Shown here: positions 17,307 through 26,310 of the stretch, in pieces
Numbering within the stretch: position 1 is the stretch's first letter
Layout: each line of letters begins with the position of its first letter
Origin: Rhizobium mongolense subsp. loessense
GTDB taxonomy: Bacteria > Pseudomonadota > Alphaproteobacteria > Rhizobiales > Rhizobiaceae
Reading direction: 5' to 3'
Assembly: GCF_900099775.1 (NCBI RefSeq)
Contig: NZ_FMTM01000016.1
Location: forward strand, 1 to 64,000
Length of the DNA stretch: 64,000 bases
Notes under the pieces: generated by a model
Database searches by the model: none
What the model was told of the DNA's origin: nothing
The model's input: only the letters and a program-made list of their open reading frames with translations
Translations under genes and position numbers: made by a program

Positions 17307-18553
17307 AACGATCGCCAGAACTCGAAGCCATGCTGGAAGCCGACCAGAGCGAGGTGCGCGACCAGCGGGTGAAGCGCAAGCAAGTGCTCGGCGGGTCGGT
17401 GATACTGCTCGTTGGCGCTGCCCTTGCCTATGTCCTCGTCTTTGCACCGGAGAAGCCGGGTCAGGATGTCCTTCAAGGCGACGAGGAGTTCTCGACCACG
17501 ACGTTTCGTCCGCCATCCTTCCTCCGCCAAGAGCCGGAGCCTGAGCAGAAATCGGACGACCAGGTCATTCAGCTTCCCGAGCCTCCGCAGGAGAAAAAGG
17601 AAGACCCATCCGACACGACCGAATTCGACGTCCCGCCGCCACCGATCGCCATCGAAAAGACCGAGCAGCAGGCCGAACAGCCCGCGGAGGAATTCCCGAA
17701 GCGCTATCTCTCGAAACAGATCATCGTCGACTCGGCCAAGTCCGATAGTGGTGATTACCCATTGAGCGGCGCAAACGCCGAAGGAGCGCCGACCGTCGCG
17801 GGCGAGGATCGAAACAGCAAGTTCCTCGCTACAGCCTCGGCGATCGGCGACCGATCGGCAAAAGCCCGCCAGATCGGCCGGATCGACGCCATGATAGCGG
17901 AAGGCACGCTTATTCCCGGTCTCCTGGAGACGGCCATCAACAGCGACCTGCCCGGGCAGATCCGCGCGATCACCTCCCAGGACGTCTATTCCTTCGATGG
18001 CCGCCGCGTGCTCATTCCGACAGGCACGCGTCTGATCGGTGAATACCAGTCAGAAATCACCCGCGGGCAGAAACGCATCTTCGTCATCTGGACACGGCTA
18101 CTTCGCGATGACGGCGTCTCCATACGCCTGAACAGCATCGGCACCGACAGTCTCGGCCGCTCCGGGCTGACCGGCATCGTCGATAACAAATGGCGCGAGC
18201 GCTTCGGCTCGGCCATCCTGCTTTCGATCGTAGGCGCCGCCTCGTCCTACCTCACAGGTCATGGGAACGGTTCCTACTCGAGCAGCAATGGAAACGACGA
18301 CTCAGATTCCGATCAGGCCGCCGAGCTCGCCAGAGAGACGATCGCCCAGACCTTCTCCGACATGGCCAACCAGGTACTCGGAGAAAACCTTCGCATTGCG
18401 CCGACGGTCAGCGTCCACCAGGGCGAGCGCATCTTCGTTTACGTTCGCCAGGACCTCGACTTCTCCGCCATGTACCCGGATCCCGTCGAGGAAGCATTGA
18501 AGGAGATCAAGCATGAGCGAGGCCTCAGCACGGGTTACGGCGCCCGGCAATGA
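17303..18553 (+). CDS. virB10: VirB10-like core-complex protein
   Basis: A 416-residue protein from ATG 17303. It has a cytoplasmic tail, one helix (VLGGSVILLVGAALAYVLVF), a long Pro/Glu-rich periplasmic spacer (residues about 75-140) and the C-terminal TrbI/VirB10 barrel: EGTLIPGLLETAINSDLPGQ, GRRVLIPTGTRLIGEY, DSLGRSGLTGIVDN and QGERIFVYVRQDLDFS. It spans both membranes and senses ATP-driven energy from VirB11/VirD4. It overlaps virB11 by 41 bases, unusual for this operon. Confidence 0.93.
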   Translation: MKRSPELEAMLEADQSEVRDQRVKRKQVLGGSVILLVGAALAYVLVFAPEKPGQDVLQGDEEFSTTTFRPPSFLRQEPEPEQKSDDQVIQLPEPPQEKKEDPSDTTEFDVPPPPIAIEKTEQQAEQPAEEFPKRYLSKQIIVDSAKSDSGDYPLSGANAEGAPTVAGEDRNSKFLATASAIGDRSAKARQIGRIDAMIAEGTLIPGLLETAINSDLPGQIRAITSQDVYSFDGRRVLIPTGTRLIGEYQSEITRGQKRIFVIWTRLLRDDGVSIRLNSIGTDSLGRSGLTGIVDNKWRERFGSAILLSIVGAASSYLTGHGNGSYSSSNGNDDSDSDQAAELARETIAQTFSDMANQVLGENLRIAPTVSVHQGERIFVYVRQDLDFSAMYPDPVEEALKEIKHERGLSTGYGARQ

Positions 18554-19541
18554 TCCGCATTACTTTCTGAAGCAGGCGCTCTCGCCTTTGGCGGAGTTTC
18601 TCGACGACCCGCAAGTCGTTGAGATTTCCGTCAACCGCCCCGGCGAGGTCTTCATCGAACGCCTTGGCGCCGACCATATGGCGTTTTATGCCGTGCCTGC
18701 GTTGACGGCCGCCGAAATCGAGCATATCGGCGAGCGCGTGGCCGCCGCCAGCAATCAGTTCATCAGCCGCATCAATCCTCTGCTCAGCGCCGCGCTGCCT
18801 TCTGGCGAGCGTATACAAGTGGTTCTCCCGCCTGCGGCGCCCGATGGCGGCGCCATCTCCATCCGCAAGCAGGTGATCAGCGATCTCACGCTGGCGCAGT
18901 ATCGGGATAGTGGCGCGCTGGACAAGGTATCAGTAACCGTCGGCGGCTTGAGCCCAACCGAGGAGAAACTTATAGCCCTGTTGGATGCGGACCGGATCCA
19001 TGACTTCGTCGTGACGGCGGTGCGCGAGCGCGTCTCGATCCTCATCAGCGGCGGGACTTCCACCGGAAAAACCACTTTCCTTAATGCCTGCCTCAAGAGC
19101 ATCGACGAGCACGAACGCATCCTGACACTCGAGGACACGCGCGAGCTCTTCCCGCCCCACCGCAACAGCACGCATCTCTTGGCCTCGCGCGGCGATCAGG
19201 GATCCGCGCAGGTGACGATCCAGTCGTTGCTGGAGGCATCGCTTCGCATGCGGCCGGACCGGCTGTTCGTCGGTGAGGTCCGCGGGGCCGAGGCCTTCGC
19301 ATTCCTGCGCGCCGTCAACACAGGTCATCCGGGCAGCATGTCAACCGTCCATGCCGACACGCCGATGGGCGCTTATGAACAGCTTGCGATGATGATGATG
19401 CAAGCCGGCGTATCGTCCGGTTATTCGAAGCAGGATCTGATGTCGTACATCCGCATGGTCATCCCGATCGTCATCCAGCTGCGCCGCGACGGCGGGCGGC
19501 GCGGCGTCTCCGAGATTTTCTTCTCCCGGCGGTCCTCATGA
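18513..19541 (+). CDS. virB11: VirB11 traffic ATPase
   Basis: A 342-residue hexameric ATPase. The N-terminal domain begins ALSPLAEFLDDPQVVEISVN; Walker A is GGTSTGKTT near residue 181, followed by LEDTRELFPPHRN (Asp box), RMRPDRLFVGEVRGAEAF (Walker B) and TGHPGSMSTVHA (His box). It switches the machine between pilus assembly and DNA transfer. Overlaps virB10 and, by ATGA, virD4. Confidence 0.94.
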   Translation: MSEASARVTAPGNDPHYFLKQALSPLAEFLDDPQVVEISVNRPGEVFIERLGADHMAFYAVPALTAAEIEHIGERVAAASNQFISRINPLLSAALPSGERIQVVLPPAAPDGGAISIRKQVISDLTLAQYRDSGALDKVSVTVGGLSPTEEKLIALLDADRIHDFVVTAVRERVSILISGGTSTGKTTFLNACLKSIDEHERILTLEDTRELFPPHRNSTHLLASRGDQGSAQVTIQSLLEASLRMRPDRLFVGEVRGAEAFAFLRAVNTGHPGSMSTVHADTPMGAYEQLAMMMMQAGVSSGYSKQDLMSYIRMVIPIVIQLRRDGGRRGVSEIFFSRRSS

Positions 19542-21571
19542 GCAGATCCTACCAGGCAGTCTATCTGTTGTTCTGCTTTTTGATCGCCGTCGCGATCTGG
19601 ATGTTGAGCTATAGCGTGATCCTCCAACTTGTCTGGAAGGATGGCCGCATCCTCAAGCTTGTTACGACCACCAATCCACTCGCGCCGTTCCAGCAATTGC
19701 TGGCCTATTCGCACAGTCAGCCCCTGCAGCTGGTCGCCGCCGGCGCCCTCGTGCCCTCCATCGTCATTGCCTCAATCGCAGCGATCGTTGGTCTGCGGCG
19801 CCCGTCGAGCCCGCTCGGCGACGCAGCCTTCCAGGACATGGCGTCGCTGCGGCGCGGTGGGTGGTTTCGCAAGGACGGCCACGTGTTCGGACGGGTTGAA
19901 CGCAACATTCTCCGCCGCAAGGACGACCGGCATCATCTGATCATCGGCCCGACGCGCTCCGGCAAGGGCGTTGGCTATGTCATTCCCAACGCGCTCATGT
20001 TTCCCGGCTCGATGATCGTCACCGATCTGAAAGGCGAGATTTTCGAACACACCGCTGGCTATCGAAAAGCGAAGGGGCACCAAGTCTTCCTCTTCTCGCC
20101 GGGTGCAACCAAAACGCATCGCTGGAATCCACTCGACTTCGTTCGCAGTGATCGCGGCAGCCGAACGACCGACATCCAAAACATGGCGAGCATCCTGATC
20201 CCGGAAACCATAGGCTCCGAGAACGCCGTCTGGCAGGGTGTTGCACAGCAGGTGATCGCCGGCATCATCAGCTACGTGCTGGAAAGCCCGCACTACAGGA
20301 ACCGCCGTAACCTCGGTGAGGTCAACAGCATCTTCAATTCCGGCGTCGATCTACAAGTGCTGATGAAGCTCATCAAGGAGAAGGAGCCTTATCTCACCCG
20401 CTTCACGACCGAGAGCTTCAACGCCTACATCGCCTTGAATGAGAGAGCAGCCCGTTCGGCGCTCCTCGACATCCAGAAGGCCTTGGCGCCGTTCCGCAAC
20501 GAACGCGTCGTCGCCGCGACCAGCGTAACGGACATGGATCTTGCCTCGCTGCAGCGCCGGCCGGTCAGCATCTACCTGGCGCCAAACATCACCGACATGA
20601 CGATCCTGCGACCGTTGCTCACGCTCTTCGTGCAGCAGGTTATGGACCTGCTTACCCGCGAGCATAATCCGACGGCCCTACCCGTTTATTTCCTTCTCGA
20701 TGAATTCCGGCAGCTGAAGAAGATGGATGAGATCATGAACAAGCTACCCTATGTGGCCGGCTACAACATCAAGATGGCCTTCATCATCCAGGACCTGAAA
20801 ACCCTCGACCAGATCTATGGGGAAACTGCTCGCCACTCGCTGCTCGGCAATTGCGGCCTTCAGCTCATCCTCGGTGCCAACGATCAGGCAACCGCAGAGT
20901 ACGCCTCTCGTGCGCTCGGAAAGCGCACCATCCGCTATCAGTCGGAATCGCGCACCCTCGAACCCATGGGCCTGCCTCGGCGAACCAAGGTTGAACAGAT
21001 CCGCGAACGAGACTTGATGATGCCGCAGGAGGTTCGCCAGATGCCGGAGGACCGGATGATCCTGCTCGTGGAGGGCCAGCACCCGATCTTCGGGGGGAAG
21101 CTTCGCTATCATACGACACAGCCATTCAAGACTGCCGCCGACTATGCCCGGCAGCAACGACCGGAACTCCCTGAGCTGCAGTTCGAAGCAACGATGCCGG
21201 TTCCTGCACTGTCGCCGGGATACGATCCCGCCGGCGTTTCAGGTGCAGAGGGTCAACCCCCGGAGATAGGTCCGTCGCAGGCCGCCGACGCTCCTGTCTA
21301 TCCGAAACGGGTGGCGCGAAGCGTCAAGAAAACGCCAGCAAACGCGAGCCGAGCAAGATCCCGGCCGCCGGCCGGCGCGGGGTCGGAATCCGCTGTCGAT
21401 GATCTCTTCAGCAAAACCGAAGACCGTATCCTGCCGACGGCAGTGAAGTTGAAGAATGCGGTCGCTACATCGTTGGCCCGGTCGCCCGATATGCCTTCAC
21501 TACAGCGCAAAAGCATTCAGGATGTCCTGGCCCAGACGATTCCGGATCCAGTGGAGATCGGATTGGAGTAG
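19538..21571 (+). CDS. virD4: VirD4/TraG-type coupling protein
   Basis: A 677-residue protein with two N-terminal membrane helices (about 7-32 and 65-87), Walker A GPTRSGKGVG near residue 135, DLKGEIFEHTAGYR, and Walker B VYFLLDEFRQLKKM near residue 388. The TraG/TraD C-terminus includes DLMMPQEVRQMPEDRMILL. It delivers the relaxase-DNA complex to the channel. The last 130 residues are low-complexity and charged. Last gene of the operon begun by virB1. Confidence 0.93.
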   Translation: MSRSYQAVYLLFCFLIAVAIWMLSYSVILQLVWKDGRILKLVTTTNPLAPFQQLLAYSHSQPLQLVAAGALVPSIVIASIAAIVGLRRPSSPLGDAAFQDMASLRRGGWFRKDGHVFGRVERNILRRKDDRHHLIIGPTRSGKGVGYVIPNALMFPGSMIVTDLKGEIFEHTAGYRKAKGHQVFLFSPGATKTHRWNPLDFVRSDRGSRTTDIQNMASILIPETIGSENAVWQGVAQQVIAGIISYVLESPHYRNRRNLGEVNSIFNSGVDLQVLMKLIKEKEPYLTRFTTESFNAYIALNERAARSALLDIQKALAPFRNERVVAATSVTDMDLASLQRRPVSIYLAPNITDMTILRPLLTLFVQQVMDLLTREHNPTALPVYFLLDEFRQLKKMDEIMNKLPYVAGYNIKMAFIIQDLKTLDQIYGETARHSLLGNCGLQLILGANDQATAEYASRALGKRTIRYQSESRTLEPMGLPRRTKVEQIRERDLMMPQEVRQMPEDRMILLVEGQHPIFGGKLRYHTTQPFKTAADYARQQRPELPELQFEATMPVPALSPGYDPAGVSGAEGQPPEIGPSQAADAPVYPKRVARSVKKTPANASRARSRPPAGAGSESAVDDLFSKTEDRILPTAVKLKNAVATSLARSPDMPSLQRKSIQDVLAQTIPDPVEIGLE

Positions 21572-21836
21572 GTTCGGTCGCCCAACAGAATGCCGGCCGC
21601 CGCACCGCCTCTCGCGAGCGATCTGCCATGACATCAGCGTCCAGCCGATCGGGCCGCCCGCTGCCAAGGATCACAGGGACAAGGTTCTTCATTGCCGCTT
21701 CCGCGCGATCGGCAATCGCTTCGGAAAATTGAAGACCTTTCGTCCTGGCAATCGATCTGATTTCCACTCCTAAATAACCACCTAGGATAATGCAGGTTGT
21801 CTCGATATCTATAACCGAAATATCCGGAGCATTCCG

Positions 21837-22619
21837 ATGATCGCCTCTAAGGATCTTCGCATCTACAATGGTGCAGAGTTCGCGCATGCACTGCAGACTG
21901 AGATGGATTCTGCCCCTGAGAGAGATGCGAAGGCCGACAAGATTGCGGTCAAGCGCAAGCTCCCAACCACGGGCCCGGCATCCGCTTTCGCATCAAAGCT
22001 GCGCAATGCGATGGCCAAAGTTGTGGGAGCCAAACCAGGGGCCGGTGTCGACGACACGATGGTCTTAGTGGTTGATACGCCCAACCGAGCGGTTCGGGAC
22101 ACAATACGTGACATCGTCGAGCACGTCCCCGCTATTATTGAGGCCCGGCAAAGCAAATTGACGGACGAGGCAATCGACGCCCTCGTGTCCGTTTATATGC
22201 GTACCGCTCCAAACGTTGAGGTCGAGAGACTGCTTTACGACAGCAACGCCAAGGCAAGAGCACGCTTCGTCCAGGAATGGCCGGGCTTCACCAGCAAGGA
22301 CCTGGCTGATGCTGCAGGACACGGATCGAAGAACAAGAGAATGACTGCTTCGTGCTGGAAGTCGAAGGGTAAGATGTTTTCTATCAAACATGGTGGTGCC
22401 GAGTACTTTCCCGCCTTCCAGTTCGAGGACGGACAGCCTCTCGAAACGGTCGGCAAGGTTCTGGCATTCCTTGGCGAAAAGAAATCCGGCTGGCAGTTGG
22501 CCTTCTGGTTTACCTCCTCCAATAGCTGGCTTGATGGCAAGCGCCCCGTCGACGTCATCAAGGACAGCAAAGCCGTGGAGCAGGCTGCGGCGCACGAAGC
22601 GGAAGACGTCATCGGATGA
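21837..22619 (+). CDS. Xre/MbcA/ParS-type antitoxin-like protein
   Basis: A 260-residue protein. Residues about 100-260 resemble antitoxins of the Xre/MbcA/ParS (DUF2384) family that pair with RES toxins: FTSKDLADAAGHGSKNKRMT, then EYFPAFQFEDGQPLETVGKV, and the C-terminal WQLAFWFTSSNSWLDGKRPV. The first 100 residues are an extension I do not recognise. The normal partner, a RES-domain toxin, would start in the ATGA at the stop codon, and only broken remains are present there. The gene stands between virD4 and the relaxase block and may be an orphan antitoxin or a plasmid stability remnant. Confidence 0.72.
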   Translation: MIASKDLRIYNGAEFAHALQTEMDSAPERDAKADKIAVKRKLPTTGPASAFASKLRNAMAKVVGAKPGAGVDDTMVLVVDTPNRAVRDTIRDIVEHVPAIIEARQSKLTDEAIDALVSVYMRTAPNVEVERLLYDSNAKARARFVQEWPGFTSKDLADAAGHGSKNKRMTASCWKSKGKMFSIKHGGAEYFPAFQFEDGQPLETVGKVLAFLGEKKSGWQLAFWFTSSNSWLDGKRPVDVIKDSKAVEQAAAHEAEDVIG

Positions 22620-22745
22620 TTCTCCCCGCCTTCGCCACCCCCCGCCTCGAACTCACACAGGATCAAGGTAGGAACGAGGGCACCGTATAGAGCACAATCG
22701 GCATTTTGGTTTGACTAGCCCACTTGGAGTTTTGACACAAAGGTA
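22616..22745 (+). pseudogene. remnant of a RES-domain toxin gene
   Basis: An ATG overlapping the antitoxin stop opens a frame reading MILPAFATPRLELT that ends at a TAG after 23 codons. A shifted frame then reads KVGTRAPYRAQSAFWFD followed by a stop and PTWSFDT. RES toxins open with a proline-rich segment and then a GTRLYRVH-like motif, so this looks like the start of the partner toxin broken by at least one frameshift and one stop and then truncated. The call rests on motif resemblance only. Confidence 0.45.
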
Positions 22746-22851
22746 TCGACGAAGACATGCCAGGAACACCGCTGGCGGAACGGATGGAAGAAGCAGGCCC
22801 AAGGTTCGAAGAACGCTCCGGCACCCGCGACCAAAAATCCGCCAAGTTGCG

Positions 22852-23040
22852 CTAGAAGGGAAGGAACGCCACGGCCGCATCCCACCAGGAGCCCGCCCAG
22901 CGCCATGCGACCGTCAGGGCGTGGTCAATCACCCCGATCACCATCACCGCAACGAAAATGGTGCCAGACACTTTGGCCCATCCTTCCACACTCTTGCAAT
23001 GTTCTTCCGGATTGATGATGATGTGCCAATCATCTCGCAT
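22852..23040 (-). CDS. small single-pass membrane protein downstream of relaxase
   Basis: A 62-residue protein with a textbook AGGAGG seven bases before its ATG. One clear hydrophobic helix (VSGTIFVAVMVIGVIDHALTV) and a shorter aromatic one near the C-terminus. It begins 11 bases after the relaxase stop, on the same strand, so it is the last gene of the mobC-relaxase operon. Function unknown; a role in mating-pair or relaxosome docking at the membrane is only a guess. Confidence 0.65.
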   Translation of the reverse strand: MRDDWHIIINPEEHCKSVEGWAKVSGTIFVAVMVIGVIDHALTVAWRWAGSWWDAAVAFLPF

Positions 23041-23051
23041 GGGAAAACCTC

Positions 23052-25448
23052 CTATCGCTCGCGCTCGTCGCGATCCTGTTCTCTTTTCTCGTCAGCCTCG
23101 CGCTGGATTTCCTCAAGGCGAGAGATGTGCTGCTGCGCCGAATCCGTGCGGGTGGTGTCAGCGGCCCGGGTCGTGAAACGTTCCTGTCGCGCGCGATCAG
23201 GATCGGCCGGGTCACGCTCCTCCTCAGCATCGGCCGGTCGGCGAGCGGGGCCGTCGCCATGTTCGATGTCTTCGTTCACTTCGGCCGGGGTATCAACACT
23301 TCTCATTCCCGTGGCCTTGGACTTGTTCCGACCGTCGCGCGAATGTTCCGCCCGCCCGATCGCAACCCGCAACTCTTCGTCAACCTCAGCGATCTCCCGG
23401 ATTAGCGTATTGCCGGCGGCACCGAGCTCGGCGGCCCTTGCGATCTCCCGCTGCAGACCGGCTTCCAGAGTTGCCTTCTGAGAATCGCGCTTCCCGGATT
23501 CAGCTTTCTCGATCTCGTCACGGTAGCGCTCGACCTCCAGCATGACCTGATTGGCGGCCTCGACAGTTCGCAACCCATGGCGGCTGACGGCATCGTCCCA
23601 GCGAGCGCGGGGATCATCATTCTGTTCCCCGACCGCGCGCTCGCCATCTCGCTCAGGCGGAACAGACCTTTCCCTCAGTTCCATCAACTCACGCCGGACA
23701 TTGACATGTTCGCGAGCCGCTGTAGCGATCTCCTCGAAGCTCTTCCTCTGCTCGCCGGGCGCGACGCGCTGGGCCTGGAACAGCGCCCTCTCGACCCGTT
23801 TCTCGTAGACTTCGAATTCCTGACGTGTCATGTGGCGCATGGTCTCGCCCTCCGAAACGACTTTCATCAACTTTACCAAATTTATTCTGAATTGCGAGTA
23901 GGAATTTCCGTTTCCGGATCCCTCCCTCTCAACCGACTTGATCCGAGAAGCTACTGATTTCAGTCGCTTTATCTGATCAGACGCAAATTGCCGCACGTCG
24001 GAATCCTGGCCTTTTCTTGCGAGCGTCAGCCATTCCTGGCGGGCTGAGTAAGAATAAATCCTGCTATCTTCCCTCCTTGCGATACTCTGCCCATCCGCTC
24101 GTTTCGCGTCATAGCGCCGTTGCGCTGCAGGGCTCGTCCCCTCATGCTGCGTGCGGCCAGCCCGGCTGGTAGGGCGCACCTGGTTTCTGGTGTAGGCGGC
24201 AGCACTCGCCCGCTCGCGACGGTCCGTCATTTCCATGCGGATGCCGTGGGCATGCGCTTTCTCCGCCAGCGTTACCCTCCAGTGGCGGAAAGCAGGTATG
24301 GTTGTCTCGATTCTGTCGCCGGCATCCGAGCGCATCGCAACGATGGCGTGGACATGCACATGCGGCCGCTTGCCTCCCGCATCCTCCGCCTTTGGATCCT
24401 GGGAAGGATCATGGAGGGAAAAAACATAGCGATGACCGATGAACTCCTGGGCCAGGAAGTCACGAGCGGCGGCATGAAACGCCTGGACATCGGTCCCGGC
24501 CCGCGCCGACATGATCACATGCATGAGATCGCGGGGCTTGCGGCTGTGAAGCTGATCGCGCCATTCGAGCTGCACCAGATTACCCGCCTGCGTTGCATCG
24601 GCGATAGCATTGCCACTGTCATCCTGGACAGCGCCATGATGCCGGTCGACCAGGTCGCGCAGTCGGCTCGATCCGTAGGCGGCTCCATTTCCGTAGCCGA
24701 AAAAACAAAAGGTCATTTTTCCTTCTTGCTCTGCGCCCTCCCCACCCAGGCGACCCTGTACGATCTCCGATGCCTTCTTATCGCCAGTGAGCCGCTCGCC
24801 TTCACGGTCGCGCAGGACGGCCACACCCTCGATCAGATAACCATTGCCGTCATCGTGCGGTGTGACGGCGTAGGCGAAGCTCCGCTCGCCAAGCCCACGT
24901 TTGAGAAGTCGCCTCGCCTCTTCGTAGACATCCGCAGCCGGATCGGCGGGCTCCTTCACCTCGAGCGAGAAGGCGCCGATATCCCGGCTCTCGGCGCGGT
25001 TCTTCATCACATGGTCCCATTCGCCGCGGACAGCCGGCAGCTCATCGCGTCCTTTAAGCTGCTCGCCCCGCTCGTTTTCGACGACGATACGGCCATTGCG
25101 CGAGACATAGTTGATCATCGCCCCGAGCCGCCCGCCGCCGCCGAAGGACGCCATCTTGACGACAGCCGGCTGGCTGCCTGAAGCGAGCCCTGCAAAACGG
25201 GATCGCATGGATGGCTCGGACGCGTGGCCCTGCCCCTTGGCGCGAGCGAAGATCCCGATCCTCTTTCCAAAGCCAAAGCGTCCGGCCCCGCTACCGGGCA
25301 GCGGTGATGCCGTCGGCACGACGCCTCCCCGGCGACGGAGTTCATCCTCGTCCGCAAATCTGCGGTTAAGAAGCGACCGCTCATGCAAGAGCGCCGCCTT
25401 ACGCTGTTCCCACTCAGTCTCGAACACGCCCGGAAACAACTCCATCAC
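23052..25448 (-). CDS. MOBP-type relaxase (MobA/VirD2-like)
   Basis: A 798-residue conjugative relaxase that would nick oriT and pilot the strand. The likely catalytic Tyr is Y114 in MINYVSRNGR; the metal-binding histidines are H363, H365 and H367 in RPHVHVHAIV, preceded by GHRYVFSLHD as in VirD2-like proteins. Between residues about 160 and 300 lies an extra stretch not seen in short VirD2-type relaxases. The C-terminal 300 residues are charged and predicted coiled-coil, as in other mobilisation relaxases. Start overlaps the mobC stop by ATGA. A candidate oriT lies just upstream of mobC. Confidence 0.88.
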   Translation of the reverse strand: MMELFPGVFETEWEQRKAALLHERSLLNRRFADEDELRRRGGVVPTASPLPGSGAGRFGFGKRIGIFARAKGQGHASEPSMRSRFAGLASGSQPAVVKMASFGGGGRLGAMINYVSRNGRIVVENERGEQLKGRDELPAVRGEWDHVMKNRAESRDIGAFSLEVKEPADPAADVYEEARRLLKRGLGERSFAYAVTPHDDGNGYLIEGVAVLRDREGERLTGDKKASEIVQGRLGGEGAEQEGKMTFCFFGYGNGAAYGSSRLRDLVDRHHGAVQDDSGNAIADATQAGNLVQLEWRDQLHSRKPRDLMHVIMSARAGTDVQAFHAAARDFLAQEFIGHRYVFSLHDPSQDPKAEDAGGKRPHVHVHAIVAMRSDAGDRIETTIPAFRHWRVTLAEKAHAHGIRMEMTDRRERASAAAYTRNQVRPTSRAGRTQHEGTSPAAQRRYDAKRADGQSIARREDSRIYSYSARQEWLTLARKGQDSDVRQFASDQIKRLKSVASRIKSVEREGSGNGNSYSQFRINLVKLMKVVSEGETMRHMTRQEFEVYEKRVERALFQAQRVAPGEQRKSFEEIATAAREHVNVRRELMELRERSVPPERDGERAVGEQNDDPRARWDDAVSRHGLRTVEAANQVMLEVERYRDEIEKAESGKRDSQKATLEAGLQREIARAAELGAAGNTLIREIAEVDEELRVAIGRAEHSRDGRNKSKATGMRSVDTPAEVNEDIEHGDGPARRPADAEEERDPADPDRARQERFTTRAADTTRTDSAQQHISRLEEIQREADEKREQDRDERER

Positions 25449-25852
25449 GGCGCTCCCCGCCGCCGAGCGCCCCGTACTGCGAAGCTTCTCAGCTCCAGAA
25501 CCACCGCGGCGACAAGTCGTTGAACCTCGCTCAGTTCGACCGCAAGGTCGGCATCGGAGAGACGGCCGCTGGCGTTTGCGCTGCGGGCAAGCTGATTGAG
25601 GTTCACCCCGACCGACCGCATGTCCGAAACCAGCATCTCGAAGATCGCACGATCGTCGTCGGTCAGGAATGGACGCACACCCGCCCCTTCCAGCGTCAGC
25701 GAGCGCATGAAGGCGGAAACCGTCAGGCCGGCAGCCTCAGCAGCGGCGTCGATAGCGGCAAGTTCGGAGGCGCTAAAGCGGGTATGCACGACGCGATCCT
25801 TCCGCCCGTCGGGCGACCCCAGCGCCACCGCGCCTCGACTGTCCACCGCCAT
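25445..25852 (-). CDS. mobC: MobC-like relaxosome accessory protein
   Basis: A 135-residue DNA-binding protein: a ribbon-helix-helix start (RVVHTRFSASELAAIDAAAE, then GLTVSAFMRSLTL) and a helical second half with MRSVGVNLNQLARSANASGR, the signature of the MobC family. MobC proteins melt or bind oriT to help the relaxase. It is the first gene of the mob operon and reads away from the candidate oriT, about 60 bases upstream. Confidence 0.88.
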   Translation of the reverse strand: MAVDSRGAVALGSPDGRKDRVVHTRFSASELAAIDAAAEAAGLTVSAFMRSLTLEGAGVRPFLTDDDRAIFEMLVSDMRSVGVNLNQLARSANASGRLSDADLAVELSEVQRLVAAVVLELRSFAVRGARRRGAP

Positions 25853-25870
25853 CTCTGCCTCCCTAACGAA

Positions 25871-25905
25871 GCGCCGCAGGCGCCATCGACGGCTTGTCCG
25901 TCGAT
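25871..25905. repeat. two hairpins beside the candidate oriT
   Basis: GCGCC (25871-25875) and GGCGC (25879-25883) form a short hairpin. ATCGACGG (25885-25892) and CCGTCGAT (25898-25905) form a perfect 8-base stem with a 5-base loop. They sit between mobC and the candidate nick site and may be binding sites for MobC or a terminator-like structure in oriT. Confidence 0.5.
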
Positions 25906-25910
25906 CGTCA

Positions 25911-25945
25911 GCAAATTTGTATCACAAAATTGCGTATCCTGCCAA
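25911..25945 (+). other. oriT: candidate oriT with nick site
   Basis: GCAAATTTGT (25911-25920) and ACAAAATTGC (25924-25933) form an inverted repeat matching at 9 of 10 positions with a 3-base loop. One base later comes TATCCTG (25935-25941) followed by CC. Known MOBP-family origins such as RP4 have an inverted repeat followed by a YATCCTG/Y nick site, so the predicted cut is after G25941 on the + strand. The position upstream of mobC-relaxase and beside virC-like genes agrees. Transfer would then lead rightwards, with the relaxase genes entering last. Confidence 0.7.
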
Positions 25946-26107
25946 ATGCAAGTTTACTGTTTTTATTCCTTCCCTCAAGCCCCTGCCTGCAGAAATCTTA
26001 CTCACCCGAAAAATCGACAGTTTCGTTTACGTCGCTCTCCGACACCAAATCATCAATCGGCGATCTCATGTAGCGCTTCGCCATTATGCTATTGATTCAA
26101 CAAACTA

Positions 26108-26160
26108 ATTGGCGTGTCTACATTGCTGATCGATACGAACACATCGTGTGAAACGCCAAT
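26108..26160. repeat. 8-base inverted repeat, 37 bases apart
   Basis: ATTGGCGT at 26108-26115 and its exact complement ACGCCAAT at 26153-26160 frame a 37-base AT-rich spacer between oriT and the virC1-like gene. This could be a regulator site or part of an extended oriT (overdrive-like region). No function is shown. Confidence 0.35.
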
Positions 26161-26217
26161 ATGAATATGACGGAAAAGCCGCGCAGTTATAGCGATTATC
26201 ACGCTACAAAAGATGGC

Positions 26218-26246
26218 TTGACGTATACAGAAATAGAATAATATTT
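26218..26246 (+). promoter_or_regulatory. predicted promoter of the virC1-like operon
   Basis: TTGACG at 26218-26223 is followed, 15-17 bases later, by TAATAT/ATATTT (26239-26246), a reasonable -35/-10 pair. It lies 65-90 bases upstream of the virC1-like ATG, which has AAGGAG eight bases before it. Confidence 0.4.
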
Positions 26247-26310
26247 ATTCTCAGGAGAACCATCGCGCGAGAGAGCAGACGTTCGTTTTCAACGGGAAGG
26301 AGAAGCGGGT

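Noticed and set aside
24120-25181. 353-codon plus-strand open frame
   Set aside because: Lies antisense inside the relaxase gene and has no family resemblance.
26108-26160. 8-base inverted repeat as a second oriT
   Set aside because: No YATCCTG-like nick sequence follows it; kept only as a repeat.
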